Below are positions 22,110 to 34,894 of a stretch of DNA of 64,000 bases, piece after piece (within the stretch, counting starts at the first letter, position 1; the number at the start of each line of letters is the position of its first letter). Below the pieces are notes generated by a model. It had not been told where the DNA came from. It did no database searches and worked only from the letters and a program-made list of their open reading frames with translations. The position numbers were made by a program, and so were the translations under genes. The DNA is taken from positions 620,001-684,000 of the forward strand of contig JAPFBL010000048.1 of NCBI GenBank assembly GCA_026182355.1, read 5' to 3'. Source of the stretch: Hermatobates lingyangjiaoensis (lineage: Eukaryota; Arthropoda; Insecta; Hemiptera; Hermatobatidae).

Positions 22110-24123
22110 TAAAAAGTAAACAGTAATAACTCTAATAATAAATTACATATAACGAAAACAATTTAAATTTCAAGAGTTATATTAGAATTAATCTTTTTCA
22201 AGTAAAGGAAATTAATGCAGAATTTAAATTATAGATTACGAAAAAAGATATTATCTAACACTGATAATAAATTGCACACATACGATTAGTAATTGATAGA
22301 TTAGATTAAACAAATAATAAAAAAATATTTTTCGTTGAACAATATAACAAGAAATGCTGGAAGAAGTCTTAGCTCAAATTATCTGTTAACTATATGACAT
22401 GTATTTTAAACCCATAAATCAATTTCAATTATGATAGTTAGTTAATGAGGCTAAACCATATCACATTACATTTCATTCAATAATATCGATTTGAAGACTT
22501 CACACAGTTTTATATATTTAATTAAAATCAGTAAACAAAAATTTCTCTTGGAAAGTATGAATAAGAATCTTTTGATGAAATATTATTTCTTTATGAAGAA
22601 ACATTGTGTTGAAAAGTGTCAGTTGACAGCTAAATGTTAAATTTAACCTACATTTTTCATTATGTTATGTTAAGAATTATCATGTTATACACACAAATCA
22701 TACAATGATTAAGTTTTATATATGCACATTTTGATTTGAATATTTCTTAACAATTTCTTTATACTGTATATATTCCCTAATATGTTTTACAGACTTAGAC
22801 ATTTATCTGATCATAAACGTCTTCTAGTTAGATATCATCGATATATAACTTATCCTTTTGCTTATATGGAGTAAGGTTGGATACTATAATTTAGTAATAA
22901 TTAAATATTTTAAACTAACGAATTAATCAATCAGAAATAATAAGCAAGCCTAACATCATTAAACTTTATAAAAAGACTTTTCACTATACTTCAGTAAAAG
23001 TTTGAATTTGGTTCAAATACTATCATGCATACTTAAAGTTAATAAGTTACTATTTAACGCATAACTTTCTTTCTTTAATGCTTAAAGTAAGTTAAACCAA
23101 TTAGATAAGAAAAGTTAATGGCAAAAAATTGCTATTAACTGAAGTTTTGTTAAAGTTAATAATAAACCCATATTAAATTACAATAATTGTCTTTAATATC
23201 AATCTGAAAACAATAATAAAATTTCTGGTACCTGGATGTTTCTAGTTGAACGAAGCATGCAGAAATATTAGAAGTTGGTCATTACGAATAACCTACCTGC
23301 AGCCTCCATGACCAGACCAATTAAAGCCAAAATGTAAACAAACAGGTTATAAAGCAAACCTTAGCTATTATGATATTTTTGGAATATTTGTTCTGGAGCA
23401 CCTAGAACCCTTAACTCTGATTTAAAAAAAAAATAATTAAACCTTCCCGGGTATATACCTAATAATTTACCCAAATTTTCACGGTGATTGGATGTATGGT
23501 TTTTGAATCCATCGAGTACAAACAGACACACATTCACTTTTATATATATAGATACTAGCTGATCTACCCGGCTTTACTCGGGAAACAATTTAATTCCAAC
23601 TCTAATAATAAATTACATGAAACAATTTAAATTTTCAATAGTTCCGTTACACTTAACTTTTTTTGAGATAAACGAAATTATTACAGAATTAAAATTATAG
23701 ATTACGCAAAAAAGGATATCACACATTGTCTAATACAATTGGTAGTTCATAGATTAGATTAAACAAATAATAAAAGGAATATTTTTTGCCGAACAATATA
23801 TCAAGAAATTTTGAAAGAAGTCGTAGCTCATTAAATGTGATATGTCGTATCTGTTAAATATAATGACACGAATTTTAAACCCACAAATCGTTTCCTGCGG
23901 CTGCCATTGCCAATTAAAGTCAAAATGTAAACAAACAGGTTATACAGCAAACCTTATCTATTATAATATTTTTGGGATATTACCTGAACCACAACTCTGA
24001 TTTTTAAAAAAACTTTACATAAACCTTCCCAGGGATATACCTAACAATTTCCTAAATTTTCACGGCGATTGGATGTATGGTTTTTGAATCTATCCAGTAC
24101 AAACAAACAGATATACATTCATT

Positions 24124-24128
<5 letters not shown>
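22110..24128 (+). mobile_element. Two tandem RTE/SINE-like retroelement tails
   Basis: The second unit starts near 23552 with AGCTGATCTACCCGGCTTTA, a sequence common at non-LTR-derived short elements in invertebrates. Both units share ATAGATTAGATTAAACAAAT and a tail containing TTTTCACGG(T/C)GATTGGATG, GTATGGTTTTTGAAT and GAGTACAAACAGACA-type sequence followed by a TATA-rich end. The first unit is longer (about 22110-23551) and may be 5' truncated. No reverse-transcriptase reading frame remains. Confidence 0.5.

Positions 24129-24175
<47 letters not shown>
24129..24175. repeat. (TA)n microsatellite
   Basis: TA run between the retroelement tail and the F4 inverted pair. Confidence 0.95.
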
Positions 24176-24183
<8 letters not shown>

Positions 24184-24194
24184 TCATCGATAAA

Positions 24195-24405
24195 AAGATT
24201 TCACATAAACACGTGAAACAACAATCAATGATCAAACCACAATAAAAATGGGAAAACAAGACTAAGATCTTTCAATCGTAACAAGCGGTCTTTGTCAGAG
24301 TCAAAAACCTCACTGAGTTGGGTTTTTGACTCTGACGAAGACCGCTTGTTGCGGTTGAAAGATCTTAGTCTTGTTTTCCCATTTCTTATTGTGGTTTGAT
24401 CATTC
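24195..24405. mobile_element. PLE terminal inverted pair, F4
   Basis: Left arm about 24195-24305 and right arm about 24313-24405. The plus-strand motif at 24332-24366 is CTGACGA, A, GACCG/CGGTT, GAA, AGATCT, T. Flanked by (TA)n at 24129-24175 and 24406-24427. Confidence 0.7.
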
Positions 24406-24427
24406 ATATATATATATATATATATAA

Positions 24428-25798
24428 ATGTCAAAATGGGAGATGTTTATTAGTCTTTCATTCCTGGAGGTAGTACAGATAGCGATTGATTCACTTAAGA
24501 ATATTTATACTTCTTCTTGTATATCACACCACTGTGCATATAATAGCATTTGTATAATCTGACCTTCTTCTTCATTGAATATTAAAATAAATTTTCCCAT
24601 TTAAAACTTGAAAATATTCCTCTTTTGTCAGACAATGTCAGAAACATCTGACTTCAACTTTCCAATGATAGTATAATCCACAATCTAAATAATTTACAAC
24701 TGACTTTTGTTCAAGAGTTTGTTGACTTAAGTTTTGTTTCAGAGTAAATACATAGACTGATTATAGCATTTTGTGAGACCAATTTATCATACCAACGAAA
24801 GCAACAAACATTTATGATTATTGGGAGTGAATTTTTACATGTAAAAATTGTATTGCTCTTATATCTCATTATTTAGTTATCTGATTTTTATAAGTCAATG
24901 AGTTATTTAAATTTTTCCATTATAAATATCAATTTTATTTCAGTGGATTCAATAAAAAAATTTCTTAGTCAATGTAAACATTTTAAAAAAAATATCAAAA
25001 ATTCGACAAGTATAGCAGGTTAGGATAATCCTTAGTCTACGATAAACAAAGAGTTTTTATAGCTTTATTCCTCTTGGCAATGATTGAAATTTCATGAATT
25101 TTTTTTTATAAATGGCTAATTTTGTATTCCATTTTTGGTCCAATTTCCATAATTTTTAATCAACCGTTTAGCGTGAAAAAACATTTTCTGAAAACAGAAA
25201 CCCTTTGAAGAATGAAATTTGGAAAAAAATTATTCATCTCATCCTCTACATAATATTCTAATTTTAGGCATAGTTTCATTTTGATCCATCAAACGGTATG
25301 GCTTGTATCGTTTTCACAAGCTTTGAGATTGAATTATAAGTCAAAATTTTTACATTTTATTGAAAAAAATATTTCCCTCTGTTTTAAAATTCTGAATACA
25401 TTTTCGTTTATTGCATTTGTAACCTCAAAAATAATGCTGAAATTTTAAAACTTTAGAATTAGCAGTTTAAGAGAAAAAAATGTTTTCTAAAAACTAGTTT
25501 TTGGCAAAAAAATTGACTTTCCGTCAAGCATAATTCTTCCCAAACAATAGGAGATCATCTACACTATGGGATTCATTTTTGTATAAAATATCAACTCGTT
25601 CTATCAAAGATTAGGACCGTAGCATGGTTACAAGCAATGCTAACACACTCACTCACCCACCCACCCACACACACATAGACATCATCGCAAAAACATCATA
25701 AAACGACTTTTGGGACCTCGAAACATATAATTCCGCCAAAATCACGAGATCAATTTTTTTCTCGATCACTATACTTTACTTATAGTACAGTAAAAAAG
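24428..25798 (+). mobile_element. Family A repeat, 3' portion
   Basis: Runs from ATGGGAGATGTTTATTAGTC to a palindromic end resembling ACTTTACTTATAGTACAGTA. It contains landmarks shared by all copies: CCTAGTCTACGATAAACAAA-like sequence, CGGTATGGCTTGTA, AACAAGCAATGCTAACACAC, a CACCCACC run, and CATATAATTCCG. It is probably continuous with 21295-21388 before a ~3-kb insertion. Confidence 0.65.
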
Positions 25799-25799
25799 T

Positions 25800-26505
25800 C
25801 AAGGAGTTTGAACAGATAGTGTTTCACTTCAGTTTAGTGTTCTTGCCACAAAGTGAAAACAAAAGACTACCAGGTTAGGACTCTTTATGTGTGGTTTCAA
25901 TATTAGACAATCCTTATTTTCAATGATACGTAATTTTGATTTAATGCTTGGTGCAGCTGTCAAAAAAATTTTTTTTTGGTGTTTTTTCTTCATTTGTTGA
26001 TCATGGCAACAATAAGACATCAGGAAATCAGTTTTTGATGATATTTAAAGCTCTCTTCGTGGAATGTAGTATTATGTTATTCTATCCTTTGACCTTATAA
26101 GCAATTTGTACTTTGCGGCGGGTAACACGACTGTGTCAGACATCAAAGCGTGGAATAAATCTCATATTTCAAAGAACTGTTTTCATTTCAATTTCAAATG
26201 AACAGTTGTTGAGTCCAATCGATTGAAGGTTCTCACATGATCGTATTTATATGCATGCACCTATTCTAATTATTGGTATAAACCATATGCTATAATTAAT
26301 TTCTATATACAAATCTTTCCTTTTGGTGTTGATTAATAAATATATATGCAATTATGCTGCATCATGTTAATACCATTAATTATAGAAGGCATCAAAATGT
26401 ACCCTCTTCAGTGACTGTCGTTTCATAATTATTCTATATTATATGAATGAAGTAACAGAAATCATATTAAAACCATCCGTGTGCCTGTGGCTTCTCATTT
26501 ATTAG
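25800..26505. other. AT-rich DNA, no gene
   Basis: No supported feature; one short minus-strand frame (25829-26020) matches nothing. Confidence 0.4.
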
Positions 26506-26508
26506 ATA

Positions 26509-27468
26509 CTAGAATACCCGTGACCCTTTGTATCACTCAGAATTATAACATAAAGGTATTGAAATTAATTCACTGAATATGATTGACAGTGATAATTTCT
26601 AATTGCTTGTTTCTTGTTAGTAAGGCACGAAAACAGATTCTTATATAGCCCAAGCTATTGATATAGTATTCTTAACATGATTCGACATATATACACAGTA
26701 AGTATATTTAGCAAAATAAAAACATTTAAAAGTAAAAAAAATCGTTTATTTTATCATGTAAATAAATAAAACATCAATTCAAGTTATACAAACAATGAAA
26801 TATATTTAAAACAAACAAAACTTATAAATTGAAATATTCAATTTATTTATCTAACATAAAATAACATTAATGAAAGGAATGTGTCTCTATAATATAACCT
26901 TGAATACTCGTATTTTGTTCTTAAACAGTTGTGTTAAAGTTTTTTTCTCAAATTATTCATTTTTAACCTCTAATGTAGTAGTTTATTAATATGTTACATT
27001 TATTTATTATACAATTGCACTACTGTCATCAGCGAGCACACAAGCCCTTGGGCTTCCCTGGATCCATCCATGCCTTTACTTTTATTACCAGTGTTTATAT
27101 TTCGCATGTTTTAAATTATTTTTTTTTGTTATATTTATACATAATACATTTTCACACTTGCCATCGGCGAACACAAGCCACTGGGCTACCCTGGCTCCAT
27201 GTCTTTAGTTTATTTCCAGTGTTTGTATTACGCAAATATTAAATTAAAAAAAATTTTTTTGTTACATTTACATATAATACATTTCCACTACTGTCATCGG
27301 CGAACAGGCAAGACACTTGCTACCCTGGCTCCAATTTTGGCAATATTGTGATTTTTTTTTTTTATTTAACATTATTCTGGTAATAAATAATATATATTTA
27401 ATTCTAGGTCTCTATCTCCACGGAAAATGGGTGAACAAACAAACAAACAACACAATTTTTATTTATGA
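26509..27468 (-). mobile_element. Non-autonomous Helitron, copy 1
   Basis: Inverted relative of the copy at 43757-44707. On the minus strand it starts with TC (27468-27467) and ends in CTAG (26512-26509) followed by T. The 3' end has a GTGAT/GTCAC stem-loop 11 nt before CTAG. These are Helitron hallmarks. The interior holds three ~133-bp tandem units (near 27021, 27155 and 27289) containing a tRNA A-box-like TAGCCCAGTGG on the minus strand. No Rep or helicase reading frame. Confidence 0.75.
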
Positions 27469-27539
27469 ATTACTAATTTTGGTTTCTTTTTTTTTCGTAC
27501 ATAATGTCAAATAATTAATTAATTGACTATATGAATTTT

Positions 27540-27810
27540 TTGTTCTATAATTAGCGATTTAGAGTAAAAATGATTTTCTAAAATATTAAATGTTTTATGT
27601 TACCTGCTTCCATCCTTGTAATTTCAAAAAAAAAAAAAAAAAAAGTATTCAGTTCATCCTCCCAGGATGTGTTTTCTTGGGTATAATTTCCTTACTGATT
27701 CATCAAACGGTGTAAACAGTATCCTGTCAACAAGTTTCCAAAATTAATCATATGTCAAAGTTTTATATTTTACTTCAAAACTGGGCACTAATACTATTAA
27801 AAAAACCATT
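27540..27810 (+). mobile_element. Family A internal fragment (diverged)
   Basis: Shares the order TTTTCTAAAATATTAAATG, GTTCATCCTCCCAGGATG, TTGGGTATAATTTC, CATCAAACGGT and CATATGTCAAAG with the 19.2-kb copy. An A-run interrupts it near 27628-27644. A similar diverged fragment lies at 59160-59370. Confidence 0.4.
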
Positions 27811-27869
27811 TATTTTTATTCCATTAATACTGCAATCTCTTTAAAATAATCAAGAAATATCAATACCTG

Positions 27870-30800
27870 GTGTGGAGCATCGGCTGCACCATTCACTTGT
27901 GGAACCTACTTCTTTTGTTTTTATAAGAGCAACATCAGAATAGATTAATAAAATGATAACGCAATGAATAATTAGTATAAGTATAAATGCTACAGCGTTT
28001 GTTAAAGTTATCAAATCCGTTTATCAATGGAATCATTTTATTATTATTAACAAAATAACTAAAAACTTATTTAATTAATCAATTTTATGCTCTAACTGTA
28101 CAGTATGTTTTAAAACTATTAAAGGGAGTACTAAGTGTAGAACACAATATGGCGTTGTGAGCATATCATATGTGATTGTATGTATTCATTGGACAAGAAG
28201 AAAGTAAAAGTTCATTAGTATTTGGTAAAAATTTGATTAACTAAAAAGTAGAATATTACAAACGTGTATAATATATATATCAACATTTGAAAGATAGATA
28301 TATTATAATTATGATGACCAGTAATCACAGTGTGACCATAATCACGTTTAAAGGATGGTTTTACTAAAGTAGTCAAATGCACCAAAACAGAACAGGAGTA
28401 GAAGCTGCGAAAGCAGCAGGCAATCATGAATATAAAGGAATTTGAGCTCGTATAGTACAACCTGCTGAAATAAATAAAATGAAAACAAGACAAATGTTTA
28501 GTTCAATTATAATAAAAAATCTCATCCACCAAAAGTCAGTAGCCAAGGAATAAAAGGCTGCTATAGAAATCCAAATAGCATCACAAATACGATTAGTTAA
28601 AACAGGAAATATATCCCCATTAAAACAATTATTACTTTTGAAAATAAATTACTAAGCAGTAAGAAACTAAACGACCTCAACCTAATAAAATTCTAATTAT
28701 GTTAGGTCTAATATTTAATATAAATATAGAAGGAAAAAATTATTACTAAGTATTAATAAAATACGAATTTTATTAAAATCAGATCTTATAAAATAACCAT
28801 AGTAGAAATTAAAAAAACATAACCTGTAAAAAAATATAGATATTCAATCAAAAATTAAAGTTCTCATAATTCGCAAAAACTCCCATTCTGAAATATAGAT
28901 TAAGTCAATTATTTATGAAGATAAATACTAATAGAAAAAAAATAGAAGAATAGATCTAATTGAATAAGAAAAATACATCAGAGTTCTAAAAATAAATAAT
29001 ACCTGAAATACCAAATTCCAATTCTAAAGTAAAAAGATTGGCATTTAAAAAGATTATATTAAGAGGAAATCAATGTATAAATAATAAAGACAATTCTCGA
29101 AAAGTAATATGATTAAAACTTTACTCTTGACTAAGAATAAATATTCTCATGCTGAGTAAAATAATAAAAGTAAATTGTGTTACAACTTACAAAAGAACAA
29201 CTTATAAAAAAGATGTGTTATATATGTTAACATATATGGTTATTTCATGGTTGAGTAGTATAAAATATAGAGCTGGTTAAAGAAACATATATTAAAAATT
29301 TTACCTGCATATAAATTTCGAGGTTATTCACTAAACCTATTTTTGACAAAGTATATGGAAAATCTTGTGGTTACCGTTTTGATCACCTGTTACACTGCTT
29401 TACGAATCTTGTTGCCATTTGATAGGCATTTAATATTAACAAAAATGTGGTTCCTTCCGTAAATTATAACAGCTCAAAATTCTAAAATGTTACTGGTCTG
29501 GTAAATATTATCATATTAATATGTTTTATGCCAAACGGGATGCTAATTTCAAATGGCTCTTGCAGTTACTCTAGAAACTAAAATCTATATTAAGTATTTT
29601 CTTGATATAATTACCATTTGATAGATATTTTCTAAATATAGAGTATTGAACAACAAAATGCCGCACTTAATAGGACAACTATATAGTCCAACTTGAAGAA
29701 GATTAAATACATGCATATTGTTAGTGCCACAGAGGTTAGTAAATGAGATATTATTGTCATGCGTCATACCTCGTTTATCACTGCTGAATATCTTATTGAA
29801 GAAGATTGCTCCATAAAAATAATTCATGTTTAGTTATAATAGACTAGCTTCATGAAAATAAATCAGGTAATAATTTATTATTAATGAAAATAGTAATATA
29901 TTTAATAATAGTAAATTTGAGTATAAACACACTGAGAATGTTATTATTACATTTTTTCATTGGACAGTAGAATTTTGGTGATCAAATATTGCCGTTGGAA
30001 AACTTGATTAATAATCTATGATGTAGCGATAACTTATTTTAGTTTAAATGTATTATTTTTGATTCAATATCGTAATAAGAGAAATATACATTTAAGCCAA
30101 ACAAAAATATTAAACAGGAATTAACTATCAATCAAATTTAATTTAATAAATTAAACAAACTTTATTTCTGAGTTTATGTGTTGTATATCTTCATTGATTC
30201 TTTTACTATTTATTATGAATACTTCACAAAATTAATTAGAATAAAAAGATTTTAAAATAAAAGTTTGTCTGTATGGTGCTGCGCTCTAGATAGTTACAGC
30301 GAAGTTTGAATATTGGATTTAATGGGGCTATTTAGAGGAGTGTTTTTACTCATTTAACGGATAACGTTTAAAATTGATGTAGTTTAACATGATTTGTTTG
30401 ATATTTTTTTCGTTTTCAAGTAAATAAATGTAAAACCGTCAGAATATATTTGTAAGACATGAAATTGGGTGTAAATGGTGTCAATATTTCAGAATGTCAA
30501 TATTTTAGTATGTCAGTAAATAGTATCAATCAATTGAAGGAGTGACAGATAACCACTTGTTTAAGCCAATTAATTGATTCTTGGTTATAAGCAAATTTTA
30601 TTTAATGTTCCTTGAGCCATTGCAGTTTACCCCTACTAGTTTACTACAAACGACAGACACATTAGCTGAAATGCTTTCAACGAGAATCCCTTTTGTCTAC
30701 AGGTAGCTCAGACGCTAAATCATTCAAAACTAATTGAAATAACTAATATTGCAGCTGGTCCCTTCACTAGGTATAAGAGACTAAAACTTATTTTTCATGA

Positions 30801-31080
30801 GATACTAGTAAATGCAAATATTTTATTGTCAAATAAATTCTAGAGAAGTGCTATTTAAATATGTACTTGATTGTGATCTGTAATATTGAATGCTCTCTTT
30901 TAAGACCTTCAATTATTCATTAATATATATAGCACCAGTCGAAACAATTAACAATATTTACCAATAAAACTAATGTCTCTGGCGAATCTGCTAATCTTAT
31001 AGTTTACCACCTACGAAAAGTAATATTGCCAGTAGGTTCGAATCAGTTAATAAGAACGTCGTAAATTCAGACCTACAATT
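27870..31080. other. AT-rich DNA, no gene
   Basis: About 3.2 kb with only short, low-complexity frames (for example 28215-28493 and 29585-29827). No repeat, RNA gene or coding domain seen. Confidence 0.45.
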
Positions 31081-31140
31081 ACTTTTAATATATATATAAT
31101 ATATTATATATATATACCTCCATACACACAAAACCTACCA

Positions 31141-31629
31141 ATGCCCAACAATATCTACACTTCAATAGTTGTCACCCATCCCACACAAAAAGTCCCTACT
31201 CGTTCCCTCTCTATCCGCATACACCGTATTTGCAGTGATCTCTATCAACGACAGTGTCATATCGACAAACTTAGGGAGAAATTCGTCCAGCGGGGCTACT
31301 CTCCCAGGTTTGTTGATAAACGCTTAATACCTGCCACCAATCAATATCTTCCTAGGACTGCCGCTGAACCCAACAGTTCTCCCTTCCTCGTAACTACTTT
31401 CTTTCCTGGGTCCATAGGATCGGGAATATCATCAAGGACATTTTCCCTCTCCTGTCTCTTCCCCTCCACCTCCTCCGTCTTCCGAAAACCCCCTCGCCTG
31501 TCCTTCAGAAAGCCTCCCAATTTAGGAAACCTGTTTTCCCACAGATCCTTGAAACTCCTGGGATTGGGTGGTGCGTGCTGGTATGGAGAAATGCGGCCGT
31601 CGCCTCGCCTTAACCTGTCCTTTAGTTAA
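31141..31629 (+). pseudogene. PLE reverse transcriptase C-terminus and connector
   Basis: Open for 162 codons but 5' truncated. Residues about 20-35 read PTRSLSIRIHRICSD, the block that follows the polymerase thumb in PLEs, and then LREKFVQRGYSPRFV. A frameshift follows SPFLVTTFFPGSIG: the next frame continues as IIKDIFPLLSLPLHLL. No catalytic YxDD box is present because the polymerase core is missing. Non-functional. Confidence 0.75.
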
Positions 31630-31700
31630 CCCTTCACCTTTCTTCTCCTCACCAACCAAATCTTTTCCGCGTCCCACCTAACACCTCCTGCTCATCCAGG

Positions 31701-31994
31701 AATTGCGTCTACCGACTGAACTGTAGACAATGTGGAGCATTCTACATTGGTATGACTTCTACCAAGCTCAATGAGCGTTTGAACAACCATAGAGCTTCGG
31801 TCGGTCAGCGCAAACAGCTTCCTGTAGCTATCCATGCCAACAGCCATAACCTTTCTTTTAATGACTGCTTTTCTGTTCAAATCATTAAGCTAGTGACCAC
31901 TGATGACCGTAGTTTGACATTAAGAGCGTCTGAGGAGGCCACATATGGTTATTGGGGGTCCCGATCAGATCCCGGTTTAAATCAGAAGCGTTAA
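31701..31994 (+). pseudogene. PLE GIY-YIG endonuclease
   Basis: Reads NCVYRLNCRQCGAFYIGMTS: the VYRL and FYIG strands correspond to the GIY and YIG elements, with the two Cys residues typical of PLE endonucleases between and before them. The catalytic Arg-like position (RLNNHRASV) and a Glu (RASEEATYGYW) follow. It is in frame to a stop after NQKR. The domain nicks target DNA to prime reverse transcription. It is detached from an intact RT, so it is a remnant. Confidence 0.85.
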
Positions 31995-32312
31995 CTTTTA
32001 TTTGTTTTTCCTTTTATTTTTAACTTATATATTCATATTCAATATATATTTTTTTATTTTATTATTTTTTTCCTTTTGTTATTATATATATATTTTTTAT
32101 TTTATTTATTTATTTTTTTTTTATTATTTCCTTTTTTATAATTTTTAATTTTTTTAAAAGTGTTTGCTTTCTCCGTTCTCCGACGTTTAGTGCCTAGCTC
32201 CTTTTTTACGCTAGTGCTGCTCCTTCGGTTGACTCTTTATTTCTTCATTCGCGCTCCGTTCTTCGACGTGGGGAGATCTCTCTCACTTCGTCCTCTCTAC
32301 TAGTCTACTCTC

Positions 32313-32340
32313 CTGATGACGAACAACAGTTCGAAATATT
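32313..32340 (+). ncRNA. Hammerhead-like motif, F2, at PLE 3' end
   Basis: CTGATGA (classical core), C, stem II GAAC/GTTC with loop AACA, GAA, self-complementary ATAT, T. It lies about 320 bp after the GIY-YIG stop codon, the expected terminal-repeat position for a PLE hammerhead. Confidence 0.7.
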
Positions 32341-32404
32341 GAATTCTGTAATTTTCTTTGTATTCTCTTTTCTGTGTTCGTGCTTTGTGTAATTTAAAGT
32401 TTAT

Positions 32405-32406
<2 letters not shown>

Positions 32407-32444
<38 letters not shown>

Positions 32445-32451
32445 TATATAT
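32407..32451. repeat. (TA)n microsatellite
   Basis: TA run immediately 3' of the PLE terminus. Confidence 0.95.
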
Positions 32452-32619
32452 ATTAACACAAAGAACACTCAGAAATATTTTACGATATTTTATTTTACAC
32501 CAATTTCCTTTTTCTCTCTCTCTATATATTTTTTTTTAATTTTCTTTAAAAAAAAAATTAAAAAAGTGTTGCAAGTAGCAGCACTGGCAACCGCCAGTAA
32601 CTTAAGTTACTTACTCGTA

Positions 32620-32790
32620 CCTTGGCGTCTACAACGTGCTTGGTCTTCCTTTCACTTTTCTCCTGAAAACTGATTGCCCGAAAATTTGAGTTTTAAGTGT
32701 TTCTTTACTCTGTGTAGTACTCTTCTTCGATGTTCAACTCGTGTTGTGTCCAGTTTGGATGGTCTTTCTGTTTATTTAGTGAATATATAT
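32620..32790 (+). mobile_element. PLE terminal fragment, F5 (decayed motif)
   Basis: Matches the 15.1-kb F5 copy (CTACAACGTGCTTGGTCT, then CCGAAAATTTGAG). The core at about 32663-32687 reads CTGAAAA, with G8 changed, so it is probably inactive. Confidence 0.55.
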
Positions 32791-32796
32791 TTATAC

Positions 32797-33634
32797 CAGT
32801 GGTTCCCAACCTGTGGGTCGCGACCCCAAACGGGGTCGTGACACCAATGCCATGGGGTCGCCAATTGATTTTGACCCGAACGTGAATATTATATAAAACA
32901 CAATAAAAATAGAAGCAGTTAAATAAATAACATTATAAAATAAAATTAAGACAATTATATAAATTTCACTATGAAACTAAATGTAACAGTTCATTAAGTC
33001 ACTGAACATAACGTCCGAGATATGTATTGAACAATGATTCGTTTCACTTGAAAGACCTTAATCTTCTTTCTCTTTTCTTATGTGGTTTGGACGTAAAAAA
33101 AACACTACTTCAAAAGTTATGCAAAAATATACAAGCATGATCTAGTTGTGCTAGAAATATTACGCACTCTTGTGATGTTAAACAACCAATGTAGACAATA
33201 GATCGAAAAAAATATCTGATTAAACTGCAGACCGAAATAAATTGGATGTGGAACACGACTTGAGGTGTGCCATATCGACAACGGAGCCCAGGATAGAATT
33301 GCTAGCTAAAAAGCTACAACACTAGCCGTCTCATTAAGGTCAGTTCATAAACATACTTTAGTAAAGTTACATAATGGTATGAAATTTGTCTGTTTGAATA
33401 CTTTGAAATTGATTTGCTATTAATTAATGTTTTGTAGGAGCTTTGAAATTAATGAATAAATTCTATATTAATCATATATTTAAGGAATATATAGTTACTT
33501 CACTAATAAATTGCAATATATGCCAGTTTCTTATAGAAAAAATAAATGTATAAAAGATATTTTAACGATTGGGGTCGCTTCCTGATTGCTTGTTCTAAAA
33601 TGGGTCGCTATATTTGAAAGGTTGGGAACCGCTG
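32797..33634. mobile_element. hAT-type MITE with 8-bp target duplication
   Basis: Termini CAGTGGTTCCCAACCTGTGG and GGTTGGGAACCGCTG are typical hAT inverted repeats, with subterminal GGGTCGC motifs. A perfect 8-bp duplication ATTTATAC lies at 32789-32796 and 33635-33642. The 838-bp interior has no transposase frame, so it is non-autonomous. Confidence 0.93.
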
Positions 33635-33644
33635 ATTTATACAT

Positions 33645-34600
33645 AAGCATTATCACAACAAATCGTAAAAGAAGATTAAAGAAACACAAGTTGTTCAGTT
33701 AAAAACTCAAAAAATAAAGCAGCTGATCTTTTTATTTTCTGAGAAGATTTAATTTATTTTATTAAACTTGATTTATTGAAATTTATAATTATCTATCAAC
33801 ATTTATGACAAATATCGTCTTCACAAAAATATTGATTCAAACATTAAAATAAAAAAGAAATGTTTTTTTTATTATAAATAAATATTTTATTATGGTAAAA
33901 TAAAATTATTTATAATCTTAACAACATGCTCACCCGGAAACGTGACTTTTTTCCGATAATGATACTAACAGATTGTAAACTTATGTAAACTACTTGACCA
34001 ATTGGGGAATACAATCTGTAGAATTGAAAGTTTTTAATCATTAGAGCCATTTGATTCAAATATCACCCTTCTCCGGATAAATTAAGCCTTCCCTTTAAAA
34101 ATGAAAAAAAATGAATAAATCTGTTTTTGGCAATGGGAGTTATAGGATTGACTTCTTCTCAAAAAGGTAGAATGATGAAATGGTTGGTTAATGAGGAAGC
34201 GTGCAGGAAATGAGAACTCTCTTCTCTGCTTTAAACAAAATTGATATTCTTTTCAGTAAAAAAGACTCAGCAATAATTGGATATGAATTGATTTATTGAT
34301 TCTATTATTAAATTCACTTTATGGTTACAACAAACATATATTTTAATGTTGAAATAACATCTATAACAGTATTAGTTGTAATTACGAGTATGTGGTTTCC
34401 ATTGAGCACATTAATAGGCTTATCCTTTCGGTGCTCCTCTAGGGACAGAAGGCGTGGCTCATATGTTATTTGGCATATATTTTAATTACGACCGAGCAAC
34501 ATGACGGGGATGAGTTTATATTACGAGTTCTAAATTTTCCTCTGTTTATTAAGGTAAATATAGATATCTTACATTCTCGGGATCGGAAACTTTACTCTCG
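33645..34600. other. AT-rich DNA, no gene
   Basis: A 65-codon frame at 34470-34667 is not recognisable; nothing else supported. Confidence 0.4.
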
Positions 34601-34625
34601 CTTTGAAAACGATGTAGCAAGGTTT

Positions 34626-34737
34626 TCCATCACACACATAAAAATCTATGTTTTATCACACATATAAAAATCTATGTGTTTTATCACACATATAAAAATC
34701 TATGCGTTTTATCACACACATAAAACTCTATGTGTTC
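34626..34737. repeat. Short tandem repeat, about 28-bp unit, four copies
   Basis: Four copies of a unit like TCACACATATAAAAATCTATG, then TGTTTTA. Each unit is partly self-complementary (CACATA with TATGTG). Confidence 0.85.
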
Positions 34738-34894
34738 GGACAAGATTCTAATTTCCAATCTTCTATATTAATGGCTCTATAATATTTCATATTTATTATA
34801 TTTAGTTCATGATTATTTCCTATCCATTGTAAACACTGGCTTAATTAAGTGTCAGATCTGTTTTATATTTTTTCATCATGGCGTCCTTGAATTA

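Larger units (their letters stand above)
31130..32400 (+). mobile_element. Penelope-like element, 3' part
   Basis: 5'-truncated PLE with, in order, the end of the reverse transcriptase and connector (31141-31629), a GIY-YIG endonuclease segment (31701-31994), a T-rich 3' region and a hammerhead-like motif at 32313-32340, followed by (TA)n. RT then GIY-YIG is the diagnostic order of Penelope elements. This is the key copy linking the orphan hammerhead-like fragments to PLEs. Confidence 0.85.

Noticed and set aside
26999..27333. tRNA genes in the tandem units
   Set aside because: Only an A-box-like core is present; there is no B box or cloverleaf.
34626..34737. CRISPR-like array
   Set aside because: Units are contiguous with no unique spacers and the genome is eukaryotic.
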